NCBI GenBank assembly: GCA_003280185.1
Contig: QCFP01000005.1
Location: 1 to 33,252 of the forward strand
Direction: 5' to 3'
DNA: 33,252 nt
From: Prochlorococcus sp. AG-363-L02
GTDB taxonomy: Bacteria > Cyanobacteriota > Cyanobacteriia > PCC-6307 > Cyanobiaceae
Shown here: positions 1 through 6,773 of the stretch, in pieces
Layout of the letters: each line of letters starts with the position of its first letter
Numbering within the stretch: position 1 is the stretch's first letter
Made by a program: the position numbers and the translations under genes
The notes under the pieces: generated by a model
Seen by the model: only the letters and a program-made list of their open reading frames with translations
Databases searched by the model: none
Told to the model about the DNA's origin: nothing

Positions 1-182
1 GAGAAGGCAATGATTTAGAACTTATTAATGATACTGATATTTTGTTGCTTAATCCTATTGATCCTGGATGGGGGTCAACTAACAATATTCAATCTGATCT
101 AATAGAGGCTGTGAAAGAAAAGGAATGGAATTGTAGTCATATTAAAGAAGAGTTAGTGCTTTGCAAAAAACCTCAGGCTTAA
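1..182 (+). CDS. C-terminal end of an unknown protein (5' truncated by window edge)
   Basis: An open frame runs from the window edge (first full codon at base 3) to a TAA at 180-182, giving the last 59 residues of a protein. The tail is hydrophilic, has no membrane segment, and ends in a lysine-containing stretch. I do not recognise it with confidence. Its general pattern (a 'DILLLNP' strand, a glycine-tryptophan turn, then a helix and a strand ending in a charged tail) resembles the soluble tail of the DUF2079 protein encoded just downstream on the same strand, so it may be a tandem paralogue. That is inference only. The gap to the next start is about 90 bases, or about 46 if the upstream TTG is used. 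Confidence 0.6.
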   Translation, partial: EGNDLELINDTDILLLNPIDPGWGSTNNIQSDLIEAVKEKEWNCSHIKEELVLCKKPQA

Positions 183-270
183 GCTAATTAAAATAAATAG
201 TTAACTTTATAATAAAAGATCGTAAATCTTGAGCAATCTTCTCTATTGTAATCAGATCTATAAAAACTTA

Positions 271-1896
271 ATGAAGCCTGCTATAGAAAAAAATTTTACT
301 TCTGACAGACATGTCTGGTTAGCTGCAAGCATTTTCTTTTTCACTTGCCTTCTTCTACAAGTTTGGCGGATGCAAAGTCTTACATCTTCAATGGACCAAG
401 GCATCCTATATCAAATTCTATGGAACGGGCTCCAAGGGCATCCTTTCGAAAGCACTTTATCCTCTCAACTATCATCCAACGTCGTACATACTGGTGATAT
501 ACCTACAGTTGGTTACCACAGATTAGGGCAACATTTCACACCAATCCTAATCATCTGGCTTCCTCTTATAAGTTTAATGGGGAAATGGGCCCTACCGATA
601 TTACAGGTCTCGCTTATTACACTTTCCGGATTATTTCTCTATCAGTTAGCAAAGCTACATCTGAAAAAAAAAGTGGCTTCAATGATAACATTTTCCTATC
701 TTGGAGCAAATGCTGTTATAGGTCCTTGTCTTGGTAATTTCACAGACCTTGCACAGCTTCCTCTTACAGTATTTGCCTTAATTATAGGAATAGAAACTCG
801 CAACAAATGGCTAATATTAATTCCTGCTCTTGCCATTCCGCTAATACGTGAAGATACAGGTGTAGTCCTTATGGGAATAGGTTTATGGGTGATTTTACGT
901 GAAAGAAAAAATTTACTTCTTGGAAGTTTACTTCTCTTTTATGGTGGGGCTTGGGTGTTGATAGTTACTAATTTACTTATGCCTATCTTTAGCGACGACA
1001 CCTCTAAAAGATTTATGGTAGAAAATTTCGGTCAATACTTACAAGGTAAAAACGAGGCCAATAGTCTCGAGGTTATTAAATTAGCCCTCGAGCAACCTCT
1101 GGTAATTATCAAGGAAATAGTTACACCACCAGGGCAAACATTGAGATATCTTCTAGGTCAATTTTTGCCTCTAATGTTTATTCCTCTCATCTCACTCGAT
1201 AGCTGGGTTATTATGGGACTCCCTCTTTTAGGGCTTTTAATGGCACAAGGTAATCCACTTGCCATCAATTGGAGATACACATATCTAGTCGTTCCTGGAA
1301 TATTTTCTGGAAGCATATACTGGTGGAAAAACAATGCAAATATTACACTTAATAGTAGGCTTAAGAGTATCTGGACAGGGTGTATTTTATTATCATTGAT
1401 TTTTACATTAACTAGCAACCCTAATCGTACTATTTCTTGGCTTATGCCGGAAAGTATTAATCCCTGGGTCTATCATTCTCCTTTTAAACAATGGAAGCAT
1501 TCTCGAATAGCACTAAAGTCAATTCAACAGATTCCTCCTAACGCATCTGTATCAGCTAGCTCAACATTAGTACCTCATCTTGCTTCAAGAGAAGCACTCA
1601 TCCGTTTCCCTTATCACATTCGCTACAAAAATAGGCAAGGAGAGGCAGCCTATGTGGATTGGGTTGTTGCCGACATAGATCATCACCAGAAATATGCTTC
1701 TTCTTTCAAGAATGAATGGAAGGATCTTCAGGAAATTATCCAAGTTCTACAAAATATGGAAGGAAAATATTCTCCGGTTTTTACCGAAGATGGAATTGTT
1801 TTATTTCAATTAAATGGCAAAAATAATCCAAAGGTAAGTAGTAATTACAAAAAACTCCTGGAAAAGATCTCCTCAATCACTCCACCAAAACCCTAA
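271..1896 (+). CDS. DUF2079 family polytopic membrane protein
   Basis: A protein of 541 residues with about ten or more hydrophobic segments. The first segment follows a short charged N-terminus. After it comes the family-like motif 'SSMDQGILYQILWNG', and then 'HFTPILIIWLPL'; both are typical of DUF2079 proteins. These are predicted multi-pass proteins thought to be distant relatives of GT-C (lipid-sugar using) glycosyltransferases, with an aspartate on the first outer loop. The last 150 or so residues are soluble. I chose the ATG at 271; the frame also allows a TTG at 229, which would add 14 residues. No clear Shine-Dalgarno sequence precedes either. Substrate and partners are unknown. The region is visibly more AT-rich than the core genes to the right, which fits an accessory envelope-glycan gene, but transfer is not shown. 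Confidence 0.8.
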   Translation: MKPAIEKNFTSDRHVWLAASIFFFTCLLLQVWRMQSLTSSMDQGILYQILWNGLQGHPFESTLSSQLSSNVVHTGDIPTVGYHRLGQHFTPILIIWLPLISLMGKWALPILQVSLITLSGLFLYQLAKLHLKKKVASMITFSYLGANAVIGPCLGNFTDLAQLPLTVFALIIGIETRNKWLILIPALAIPLIREDTGVVLMGIGLWVILRERKNLLLGSLLLFYGGAWVLIVTNLLMPIFSDDTSKRFMVENFGQYLQGKNEANSLEVIKLALEQPLVIIKEIVTPPGQTLRYLLGQFLPLMFIPLISLDSWVIMGLPLLGLLMAQGNPLAINWRYTYLVVPGIFSGSIYWWKNNANITLNSRLKSIWTGCILLSLIFTLTSNPNRTISWLMPESINPWVYHSPFKQWKHSRIALKSIQQIPPNASVSASSTLVPHLASREALIRFPYHIRYKNRQGEAAYVDWVVADIDHHQKYASSFKNEWKDLQEIIQVLQNMEGKYSPVFTEDGIVLFQLNGKNNPKVSSNYKKLLEKISSITPPKP

Positions 1897-2006
1897 TTGC
1901 ATGAAGATTCAGCCTCTCAAATATGTTCAAAATTAAATATAAGAGCTCCTAATTGCACAAACGAAGGTTGCACTGCAATATTAATAAGAGACTTGTAAGC
2001 TTTGCC

Positions 2007-2270
2007 GTGTATGTCATCGAATTAGCTCTCAAATATAGCCCTTTCCCCTTATCTGTGGAGCGCAAAGAATATACCCAGGCTGAGGCTCTTTACCATCAGG
2101 TAAGAAATGCTCTGGAGAAAGGTCGTCCAGAACTCCTAGACCTGACTTGTGAGAAACTTGAGAGCAAAAAGATAGCGGTTCTCGTCAGCGAAATTCTTGC
2201 AGTTCAAACCTATGAAAAAACTGCTTCCTCAATAGGGACTAAACGACCTGGGTTCACAGTGGATGCTTAA
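2007..2270 (+). CDS. UPF0367 family conserved cyanobacterial protein
   Basis: A small protein of 87 residues when started at the GTG at 2007. The N-terminal '[19 protein letters not shown]' and the later 'LLDLTCEK' and '[14 protein letters not shown]' match my memory of the cyanobacterial UPF0367 family, whose members begin with M-Y-x-I-E and end in a glycine/proline-rich tail; here the tail is 'RPGFTVDA'. The frame is open further upstream to a TTG at 1953, but the extra 18 basic residues do not belong to the family, so the shorter form is preferred. No membrane segment or catalytic motif is visible and the function is unknown. It precedes the ABC ATPase by 24 bases on the same strand and is probably co-transcribed with it. 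Confidence 0.75.
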   Translation: MYVIELALKYSPFPLSVERKEYTQAEALYHQVRNALEKGRPELLDLTCEKLESKKIAVLVSEILAVQTYEKTASSIGTKRPGFTVDA

Positions 2271-2294
2271 ACAAATTACCAAAAAGAAGCAAAC

Positions 2295-2993
2295 GTGCTA
2301 CAAACCAAACGCATCGCACAACCAATTTTAGAAATTGAAAACATATCCTTTACTTGGCCTTCTGGTGAGAAAGCATTAACCAATTGCAGCTTCTCAATAC
2401 CAGGTCCAGGACTATGGATGCTTGTTGGGAGAAATGGCAGTGGCAAGAGCACACTCTTCAGAATCATCAGTGGACTATTAAAGGCTCAAGAAGGCCAATT
2501 CAAATGCAACGTCAAACCAGCATTGATGTTTCAAAATCCTGATCATCAAATTCTGCTCCCAAGTTGCGGAAGTGATGTATCTCTAAATCTGCCAGCCCAC
2601 CTAAATCACCAAAAGCGCCATGATCTAGTGAAATCACTTTTGAAAGAAGTCGACTTAAGTGGCCTTTCCTACAGACCAATACACACGCTGAGTGGTGGGC
2701 AAAAACAACGTTTAGCTCTTGCAGGTGCATTGGCAAGCGATTCCGAGCTGCTTCTTTTAGACGAACCAACTGCATTGCTCGACCCTGAAAGTCAGGTGGC
2801 AATTTTAAAAACAGTTAAAAAGCTATGCCATCGCAAAAAAAAACCTCTTACAGCAATCTGGATCACCCATCGCCTCGAGGAACTAGAGCATGCAGATGGA
2901 GCAACCAGAATGGAAAATGGGAAGATCGGGAAATGGCAATCAGGTAATCAACTCAGAAAATCTTTAGATCCCCTTGCCGTTTTACCAGCATGA
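2295..2993 (+). CDS. Orphan ABC transporter ATP-binding protein (ECF/CbiO-like)
   Basis: A single ABC ATPase domain of 232 residues that would energise a membrane transporter on the cytoplasmic side. Walker A is 'GRNGSGKST' (about 45-53), the Q-loop 'FQNPDHQ' (about 79-85), the signature 'LSGGQKQRLALAGAL' (from about 132), Walker B 'LLLLDEPT' (about 152-159), and the switch histidine is in 'THR' (about 191-193). The 'QNPDHQ' Q-loop is the form common in ECF/cobalt-type ATPases (family knowledge). No permease or substrate-binding gene lies next to it, so its membrane partner must be elsewhere and its substrate is unknown. The start is GTG. It ends 25 bases before the tRNA-Asn gene. Confidence 0.88.
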   Translation: MLQTKRIAQPILEIENISFTWPSGEKALTNCSFSIPGPGLWMLVGRNGSGKSTLFRIISGLLKAQEGQFKCNVKPALMFQNPDHQILLPSCGSDVSLNLPAHLNHQKRHDLVKSLLKEVDLSGLSYRPIHTLSGGQKQRLALAGALASDSELLLLDEPTALLDPESQVAILKTVKKLCHRKKKPLTAIWITHRLEELEHADGATRMENGKIGKWQSGNQLRKSLDPLAVLPA

Positions 2994-3018
2994 GCTGTAA
3001 GTTCTTCGGGATAGCCAT

Positions 3019-3090
3019 TCCTCGGTAGCTCAGCGGTAGAGCGGTCGACTGTTAATCGATTGGTCGCAGGTTCGAATCCCGCCCGGGGAG
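3019..3090 (+). tRNA. tRNA-Asn (anticodon GTT)
   Basis: A complete 72-nt cloverleaf can be folded by hand. The acceptor stem (3019-3025 with 3083-3089) has six Watson-Crick pairs and one T-G pair. The D arm is 3028-3042. The anticodon stem is 3044-3048 with 3056-3060, with loop CTGTTAA at 3049-3055 and anticodon GTT at 3051-3053. The T arm contains GGTTCGAATCC. The discriminator base is G at 3090. The 3' CCA is not encoded, so it must be added by a nucleotidyltransferase; a candidate lies at 19151-20395. Confidence 0.97.
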
Positions 3091-3103
3091 TTTTTTATCC
3101 CTC

Positions 3104-3139
3104 AAAAGACCCCCACGGCAATCCAGGGGTCTTTTTTTT
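3104..3139 (+). terminator. Rho-independent terminator after tRNA-Asn
   Basis: A 10-bp perfect stem AAAAGACCCC / GGGGTCTTTT (3104-3113 with 3126-3135) encloses a 12-nt loop and is followed by a run of T to 3139. It would stop transcription coming from the ABC ATPase and tRNA. The A-rich left flank may let it work on the other strand as well. Confidence 0.9.
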
Positions 3140-3141
3140 GC

Positions 3142-3170
3142 CTTGACTGAGGTCAAGCACACCCTTAAAC
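3142..3170 (+). promoter_or_regulatory. Possible promoter with inverted repeat over the -35 box
   Basis: Just past the terminator, CTTGAC-TGAG-GTCAAG (3142-3157) is a perfect inverted repeat with 6-bp arms. It contains TTGACT (3143-3148), a good -35 hexamer, with TTAAAC (3165-3170) as a weak -10 at a spacing of 16. If real, it would drive the micro-ORF at 3206. This is a pattern call only; no transcript evidence is available. Confidence 0.35.
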
Positions 3171-3205
3171 GAACGATCCCTCGAGCGAAATAAGGATGGG
3201 GCTAC

Positions 3206-3280
3206 ATGAACTTTGAAGATTGGCTCCAAGAAACCAACAAGGCATCTCTAAGCGTGTTCCTGTGGGCATGGAGACCCTGA
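3206..3280 (+). CDS. Possible small protein, 24 residues
   Basis: ATG at 3206 is preceded by AAGGA (3192-3196) at a 9-base spacing, one of the better Shine-Dalgarno sequences in this window. The product has 24 residues, begins 'MNFEDWLQETNKASL', and ends in a tryptophan-rich 'FLWAWRP'. This looks like an amphipathic helix with an aromatic tail. I do not recognise it. An inverted-repeat promoter candidate lies about 35 bases upstream. It could equally be a chance frame or the remnant of a longer gene. Confidence 0.35.
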   Translation: MNFEDWLQETNKASLSVFLWAWRP

Positions 3281-3361
3281 ATGGAGAATACAGATAGAGA
3301 CAACCATTCTTTATTCAGTGGGTGAGTGCCTTTTCTGTGAAGCGCAGATAAAGAGGTTTAG

Positions 3362-3463
3362 ATGGTTCCAAGCAATTTGGAAGTTCCCCTGCTTGGCTTT
3401 GAGAGCAGAGCAATGAAAGTTAACGTCACTCTCTACCAAGGTGGTCAGGGCTTTAAAGCATAA
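3362..3463 (+). CDS. Possible small protein, 33 residues
   Basis: ATG at 3362 follows AAGAGG (3351-3356) at a 5-base spacing, and an in-frame TAG lies directly upstream, so the start is fixed. The 33-residue product ends 'VNVTLYQGGQGFKA', which reads like a beta-strand with a glycine turn rather than random sequence. It is not recognised. There is no hydrophobic segment long enough for a membrane helix. Support is the ribosome binding site and the protein-like composition only. Confidence 0.3.
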   Translation: MVPSNLEVPLLGFESRAMKVNVTLYQGGQGFKA

Positions 3464-3491
3464 TGATTGTCAGTAAGTTTTAAGAAACCTT

Positions 3492-3590
3492 TCAGACGGC
3501 AAAGAGTGAAACTCCAAAAGCAACGACAATTGCTATGAAAGCAGTTTTGGAATAATGATTAAAACAAAAAATATAAAAAAGATTCCGCAT
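3492..3590 (-). CDS. Possible single-pass membrane micropeptide, 32 residues
   Basis: On the minus strand an ATG at 3590-3588 opens a 32-residue frame ending in TGA at 3494-3492. The last 16 residues, 'TAFIAIVVAFGVSLFAV', form a clean hydrophobic helix, like the very small subunits of cyanobacterial thylakoid complexes. It matches none of the small Psa, Psb or Pet subunits I can recall. No Shine-Dalgarno sequence is seen. It is convergent with the possible ORF at 3362-3463. Confidence 0.25.
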   Translation of the reverse strand: MRNLFYIFCFNHYSKTAFIAIVVAFGVSLFAV

Positions 3591-3729
3591 GAATTGCGAG
3601 AAGTTTGGTTGATTTCTGGCTTGAAAGATAAGAATTTGAGATAAATAGGTTTCTTAGCATGCTATTTGTTCCAATGGAGTCATTAACTGAAAACAGAGTG
3701 CTAGATTAGTTGATAGATATGGGTTTTTT

Positions 3730-5061
3730 ATGTTAAATAGAAATAAGCTTCACGAGTTATCTAAAAATTGGCTTAATTCATCGAGTTATTTCTTAGAGCA
3801 AGTTAAAGCAAAGCTATCAACTTTAAAACAAAAAGACAATTTTTTGAACAACATTTTCTTTTTAATCATAGCAGGTGGTTTACTTCTTGGTGCCAGTTCA
3901 AGTGCATTTCTACAAGCATCAAATCAAGATTATGGTGTACATACCGTTTCCATGATCACTCCTTATTGTTTGGCGATCCTGTATATAGGAATCTGTACCT
4001 TCCTAGGCCAGCTTAACAAGAATAGAGCTCTAAAAAGTATTATTATATTTGTCATTTTATGCATTCCATTGATTCCTTATTTATCAATAACGATCGCTCA
4101 CGGAATGGACGATGCATACAGATATGCTTTATATGCTCATAACATAATTAGCGAAAGAACGTTATGGGGGTCTGATGGACTTATGTATGAAGGTAAGCTC
4201 AATTACATAGACCAGCCAGGATATAGATATTGGCTAGCTCTGTTAATGTGCATATTCAATGGTGAAACACGTGCTCTTCAAATGTTTAACCTTGGTGTGC
4301 TCTTACTTTGTTCATTAGGATTACTTCTATCAATAAAGCCAAGGCTAAATAGCATGGAAATTTCTAAGATTGCTCTCTTTTTTATCCTTTCATCTCCCTA
4401 TGCTGCTAAAAACATCTTAATGGGATTAACCGAATGGTTTTCAATAGTATTATTTCTAGGATATATAACCTTCTTAACACTTAATAAGCCATTAATATCA
4501 ACTATACTAGCGGCACTTCTACCATTTATAAGGCAAAACCTTTTTATTACCTCAGGGGTTCTAGCCATGCTCTTATTTTTACAGTTTCGTAAGCGATGGA
4601 TAATATTAATCTACTCCACTATAGCGGCATTGCCGCTATACCATAATCTATACTTTGCAGGAAAATTTAAACTACTTGTTGAGAATACAGGTACATCTGC
4701 TGATAGGTTTAATAGCTTAAATATTATTACTCCATTAAAATATTTCTTCGCTGCAGCTTTACGTTCTTTAGAGTATATAGGTTATGAACCAGAAACAAAT
4801 ATTCTTGCTCTAGCAATAGCCTGGATCTTTGTTCCTATTGGAACATTCCTAGTCCTAAAAGAGTTCCTTTCCAAAAGAAAACAAACAAGAAGAATTGCTT
4901 TCCTATTTTTGTTAGCGACTATTGGCCCAACTCTGGTGTTCGGATATGCATATTACCCTCGATTTGTCTATGTTAGCCAAACAATTTCGCTTATATCTTT
5001 GATCGTTTTACCTAAATTAATAACGAATACAAAACAAGAGAGTCACTATGAATTAGCATAG
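3730..5061 (+). CDS. Polytopic membrane protein, GT-C glycosyltransferase-like
   Basis: A protein of 443 residues with a basic N-terminal tail of about 40 residues and roughly ten to twelve hydrophobic segments. After the third segment there is an acidic loop 'HGMDDAYRYALYAHNI', followed by 'IDQPGYRYWLALL'. An Asp-Asp pair, a tyrosine-rich helix and a Q-P-G-Y-R-Y-W motif fit the layout of ArnT/PMT-like GT-C enzymes, which transfer sugars from polyprenyl carriers on the outer face of the membrane. The family assignment is inference from topology and the loop motif; I cannot name the exact Pfam family. It stands alone, in AT-rich sequence, with a 670-base gap before it (including the terminator) and 172 bases after it. 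Confidence 0.7.
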   Translation: MLNRNKLHELSKNWLNSSSYFLEQVKAKLSTLKQKDNFLNNIFFLIIAGGLLLGASSSAFLQASNQDYGVHTVSMITPYCLAILYIGICTFLGQLNKNRALKSIIIFVILCIPLIPYLSITIAHGMDDAYRYALYAHNIISERTLWGSDGLMYEGKLNYIDQPGYRYWLALLMCIFNGETRALQMFNLGVLLLCSLGLLLSIKPRLNSMEISKIALFFILSSPYAAKNILMGLTEWFSIVLFLGYITFLTLNKPLISTILAALLPFIRQNLFITSGVLAMLLFLQFRKRWIILIYSTIAALPLYHNLYFAGKFKLLVENTGTSADRFNSLNIITPLKYFFAAALRSLEYIGYEPETNILALAIAWIFVPIGTFLVLKEFLSKRKQTRRIAFLFLLATIGPTLVFGYAYYPRFVYVSQTISLISLIVLPKLITNTKQESHYELA

Positions 5062-5233
5062 TTTCTAAAGATTGCTCTTTTCATGCCTGATATACCAAGA
5101 TTATCGCTTCTACCAAGAAATAAATTGAGCCCCTTTTGCTACTTAAGGATTACCCGTTATTTAAAGGGTCTTTATATGACTCCAATTCTCTTCATTATCC
5201 AGTAATAGGTCGACCTCGAAGCAAGCAAAGCTA

Positions 5234-5479
5234 TTAACCACCATTACAGAAGCGAACCGCAGCAGAAGGAGTCTGACCACTTTTTCTAATTTCCTGAACA
5301 CACTCATTAAAAACCGTTGATTCCTTCTTAATAGAGCAAAAACTCAATGCAATTGCAGCAAGTGAAACGGCAGAGATGACTCTTGCACCAAGAGTAGTGA
5401 ATCCAAAAGCAAGCATTAACCCTTTTTTAGTACCACAGTTCTTCTTGTTTTTTTTGTTTTTTTTGTCTTCTTTGCTCAT
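5234..5479 (-). CDS. Small conserved-type membrane protein with Lys-rich N-terminus and Cys tail
   Basis: An 81-residue product. Residues 1-19 are strongly basic (lysine/asparagine repeats), and residues 20-48 form one hydrophobic membrane segment. The C-terminal part contains 'FNECVQEIRKSGQTPSAAVRFCNGG', summarised here as C-x17-C-N-G-G with a short helix between the cysteines. The pattern is familiar to me from short hypothetical proteins of marine picocyanobacteria, but no function is known. The charge pattern predicts the N-terminus in the cytoplasm and the two cysteines outside, where they could form a disulphide. The start is ATG without a clear Shine-Dalgarno sequence. The ends of the gene are not shared with any neighbour. 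Confidence 0.65.
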   Translation of the reverse strand: MSKEDKKNKKNKKNCGTKKGLMLAFGFTTLGARVISAVSLAAIALSFCSIKKESTVFNECVQEIRKSGQTPSAAVRFCNGG

Positions 5480-5981
5480 TGTTTTTCAAAGATAATGCTC
5501 AAGCACAATATTAATTCAATTGATTGAACGCAAGATGGGAAGGCAGTGAAAACCGAAAGACATTAAGAAAGGCATCCTTTGCAATACGGACAAGTGGATG
5601 CCTTTCTCTAAAAGCCAGGACTATTTTCTCTGAGCATTGCCCTGACATTTTCTGTTCTAGTAAAGGATTGAGTACATGGTCAGCAAGTAAAAATTCCTAT
5701 TTTGTTGGTGAAGCCACGGCTGCGAGCTTTGGGCATATATAAAAGTCATGCAATCCGCAACAGAGCATGGAGAGATTCGGAAGAATTCCTAAAGAGAGAT
5801 GACTTCGAAAATTGCCTTGAAACGCCCTAAATGCCTTTATTTGCAGCTTATCTCGGTTAAAAGAGGAAAGAGACCTTGATCCAACCCACCCCTGCAAAGT
5901 AATACAAATCTTGAGAGAATCAGTGAATTCTCCATCTAACAGCTTTTTGCTGACTATGGATTTCACCAAAAAGGCGATCTA
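5480..5981. other. 500-base gap upstream of rpaA, no convincing gene
   Basis: Reading frames of 72 codons (5524-5742, plus, TTG start) and 90 codons (5697-5969, minus, TTG start) exist. They have no ribosome binding site, no recognisable domain, and a serine/cysteine-rich composition that looks random, so I do not call them. The gap holds an inverted repeat TTCAAT-TG-ATTGAA (5515-5528) 36 bases upstream of the small minus-strand gene, and a perfect 12-bp hairpin (5566-5607). The rpaA promoter and leader should lie within about 5700-5981. Confidence 0.6.
5566..5607. repeat. Perfect 12-bp inverted repeat (hairpin)
   Basis: AGAAAGGCATCC (5566-5577) is exactly the reverse complement of GGATGCCTTTCT (5596-5607), with an 18-nt loop. 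Neither strand continues into a long T run, so it is not a textbook terminator. It sits in otherwise unassigned sequence between two divergent genes, and may belong to an RNA or be a binding site. Confidence 0.75.
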
Positions 5982-6773
5982 ATGAAGCCCTGCATCCTGC
6001 TAATCGAAGATGACCAGGACATGCGTGACCTTGTGAGTGGTCATTTAGAGCACAGTGGTTTTGATGTGCAAAAAGCAGGGGACGGAATAAAAGGTCAAGC
6101 GCTTGCTCTTCAGTACAGCCCAGATCTAATACTTTTAGATCTAATGCTACCCAACGTTGATGGGCTGACCATCTGTCAGAGATTAAGAAGAGATGAAAGG
6201 ACCGCAGGAATTCCAATACTGATGATCACAGCTTTAGGAGGAACTAAAGACAAAGTAAGTGGTTTCAATTCTGGAGCTGATGATTACCTCACCAAACCAT
6301 TTGATCTAGAAGAACTTGCAGTACGAGTTAAAGCACTCTTAAGGAGAACACATAGGGCCCCTATTGGCTCAAGTAGCCACCAAGAAATTCTTAGTTTTGG
6401 ACCGTTAACACTTGTTCCAGAAAGATTTGAAGCAATTTGGTTTGACAGAGCAGTCAGGCTCACCCATCTCGAATTTGAACTACTCCACTGCCTATTACAA
6501 AGACATGGACAAACTGTTGCTCCATCTCTCATCCTGAAGGAAGTATGGGGGTATGAGCCTGATGACGATATTGAAACTATTCGAGTTCACGTCCGGCACC
6601 TCAGAACCAAATTAGAACCTGATCCACGTAAGCCAAGGTTTATTAAAACTGTTTATGGAGCGGGATATTGCCTTGAGCTACCCACTGGTGGCGAGATAGC
6701 GATAATGCAAGATGTTCTCGCTAAAGCTCGAGAAGATAGGGAAAAGAAAAAAAACGAAAGAGAAAGTGCCTAA
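5982..6773 (+). CDS. rpaA: Response regulator RpaA (OmpR family)
   Basis: A protein of 263 residues: a receiver domain (1-120) with acidic residues D10/D11, phospho-acceptor D53 in 'LILLDLMLP', and K105 in 'DDYLTKPFD', then a winged-helix DNA-binding domain (about 130-235) ending '[14 protein letters not shown]'. The N-terminal '[14 protein letters not shown]' and the '[31 protein letters not shown]' block (given as positions about 187-217) match RpaA as I remember it from marine cyanobacteria. RpaA is the transcription factor that carries KaiBC-SasA clock output and also influences light harvesting. A charged, lysine-rich tail of about 25 residues follows the wing. The stop overlaps the stop region of holB on the other strand by 4 bases. 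Confidence 0.93.
   Translation: MKPCILLIEDDQDMRDLVSGHLEHSGFDVQKAGDGIKGQALALQYSPDLILLDLMLPNVDGLTICQRLRRDERTAGIPILMITALGGTKDKVSGFNSGADDYLTKPFDLEELAVRVKALLRRTHRAPIGSSSHQEILSFGPLTLVPERFEAIWFDRAVRLTHLEFELLHCLLQRHGQTVAPSLILKEVWGYEPDDDIETIRVHVRHLRTKLEPDPRKPRFIKTVYGAGYCLELPTGGEIAIMQDVLAKAREDREKKKNERESA

Larger units (their letters stand above)
3140..3729. other. 590-base interval without a large gene
   Basis: No reading frame longer than about 35 codons with a plausible start is visible on either strand. The interval holds the possible promoter at 3142-3170 and three micro-ORFs listed separately (3206-3280, 3362-3463 and 3492-3590 on the minus strand). Its right part, from about 3540, is strongly AT-rich and probably carries the promoter of the membrane protein starting at 3730. 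No tRNA, repeat array or attachment-site duplication was found. Confidence 0.6.

Noticed and set aside
5130..5142. 13-base match with 23356-23368 (CCCCTTTTGCTAC)
   Set aside because: In 33 kb several 13-base matches are expected by chance; flanking bases do not match.
5062..5233. Possible weak terminator ACCC-GTTATTTAAA-GGGT near 5150
   Set aside because: Stem of only four pairs and no clean T run.
5524..5742. 72-codon plus-strand frame in the same gap
   Set aside because: TTG start without ribosome binding site, serine-rich random-looking product, and it runs through the 12-bp hairpin.
5697..5969. 90-codon minus-strand frame upstream of rpaA
   Set aside because: TTG start, no ribosome binding site, no domain, random-looking composition, and it overlaps the region where the rpaA promoter should be.
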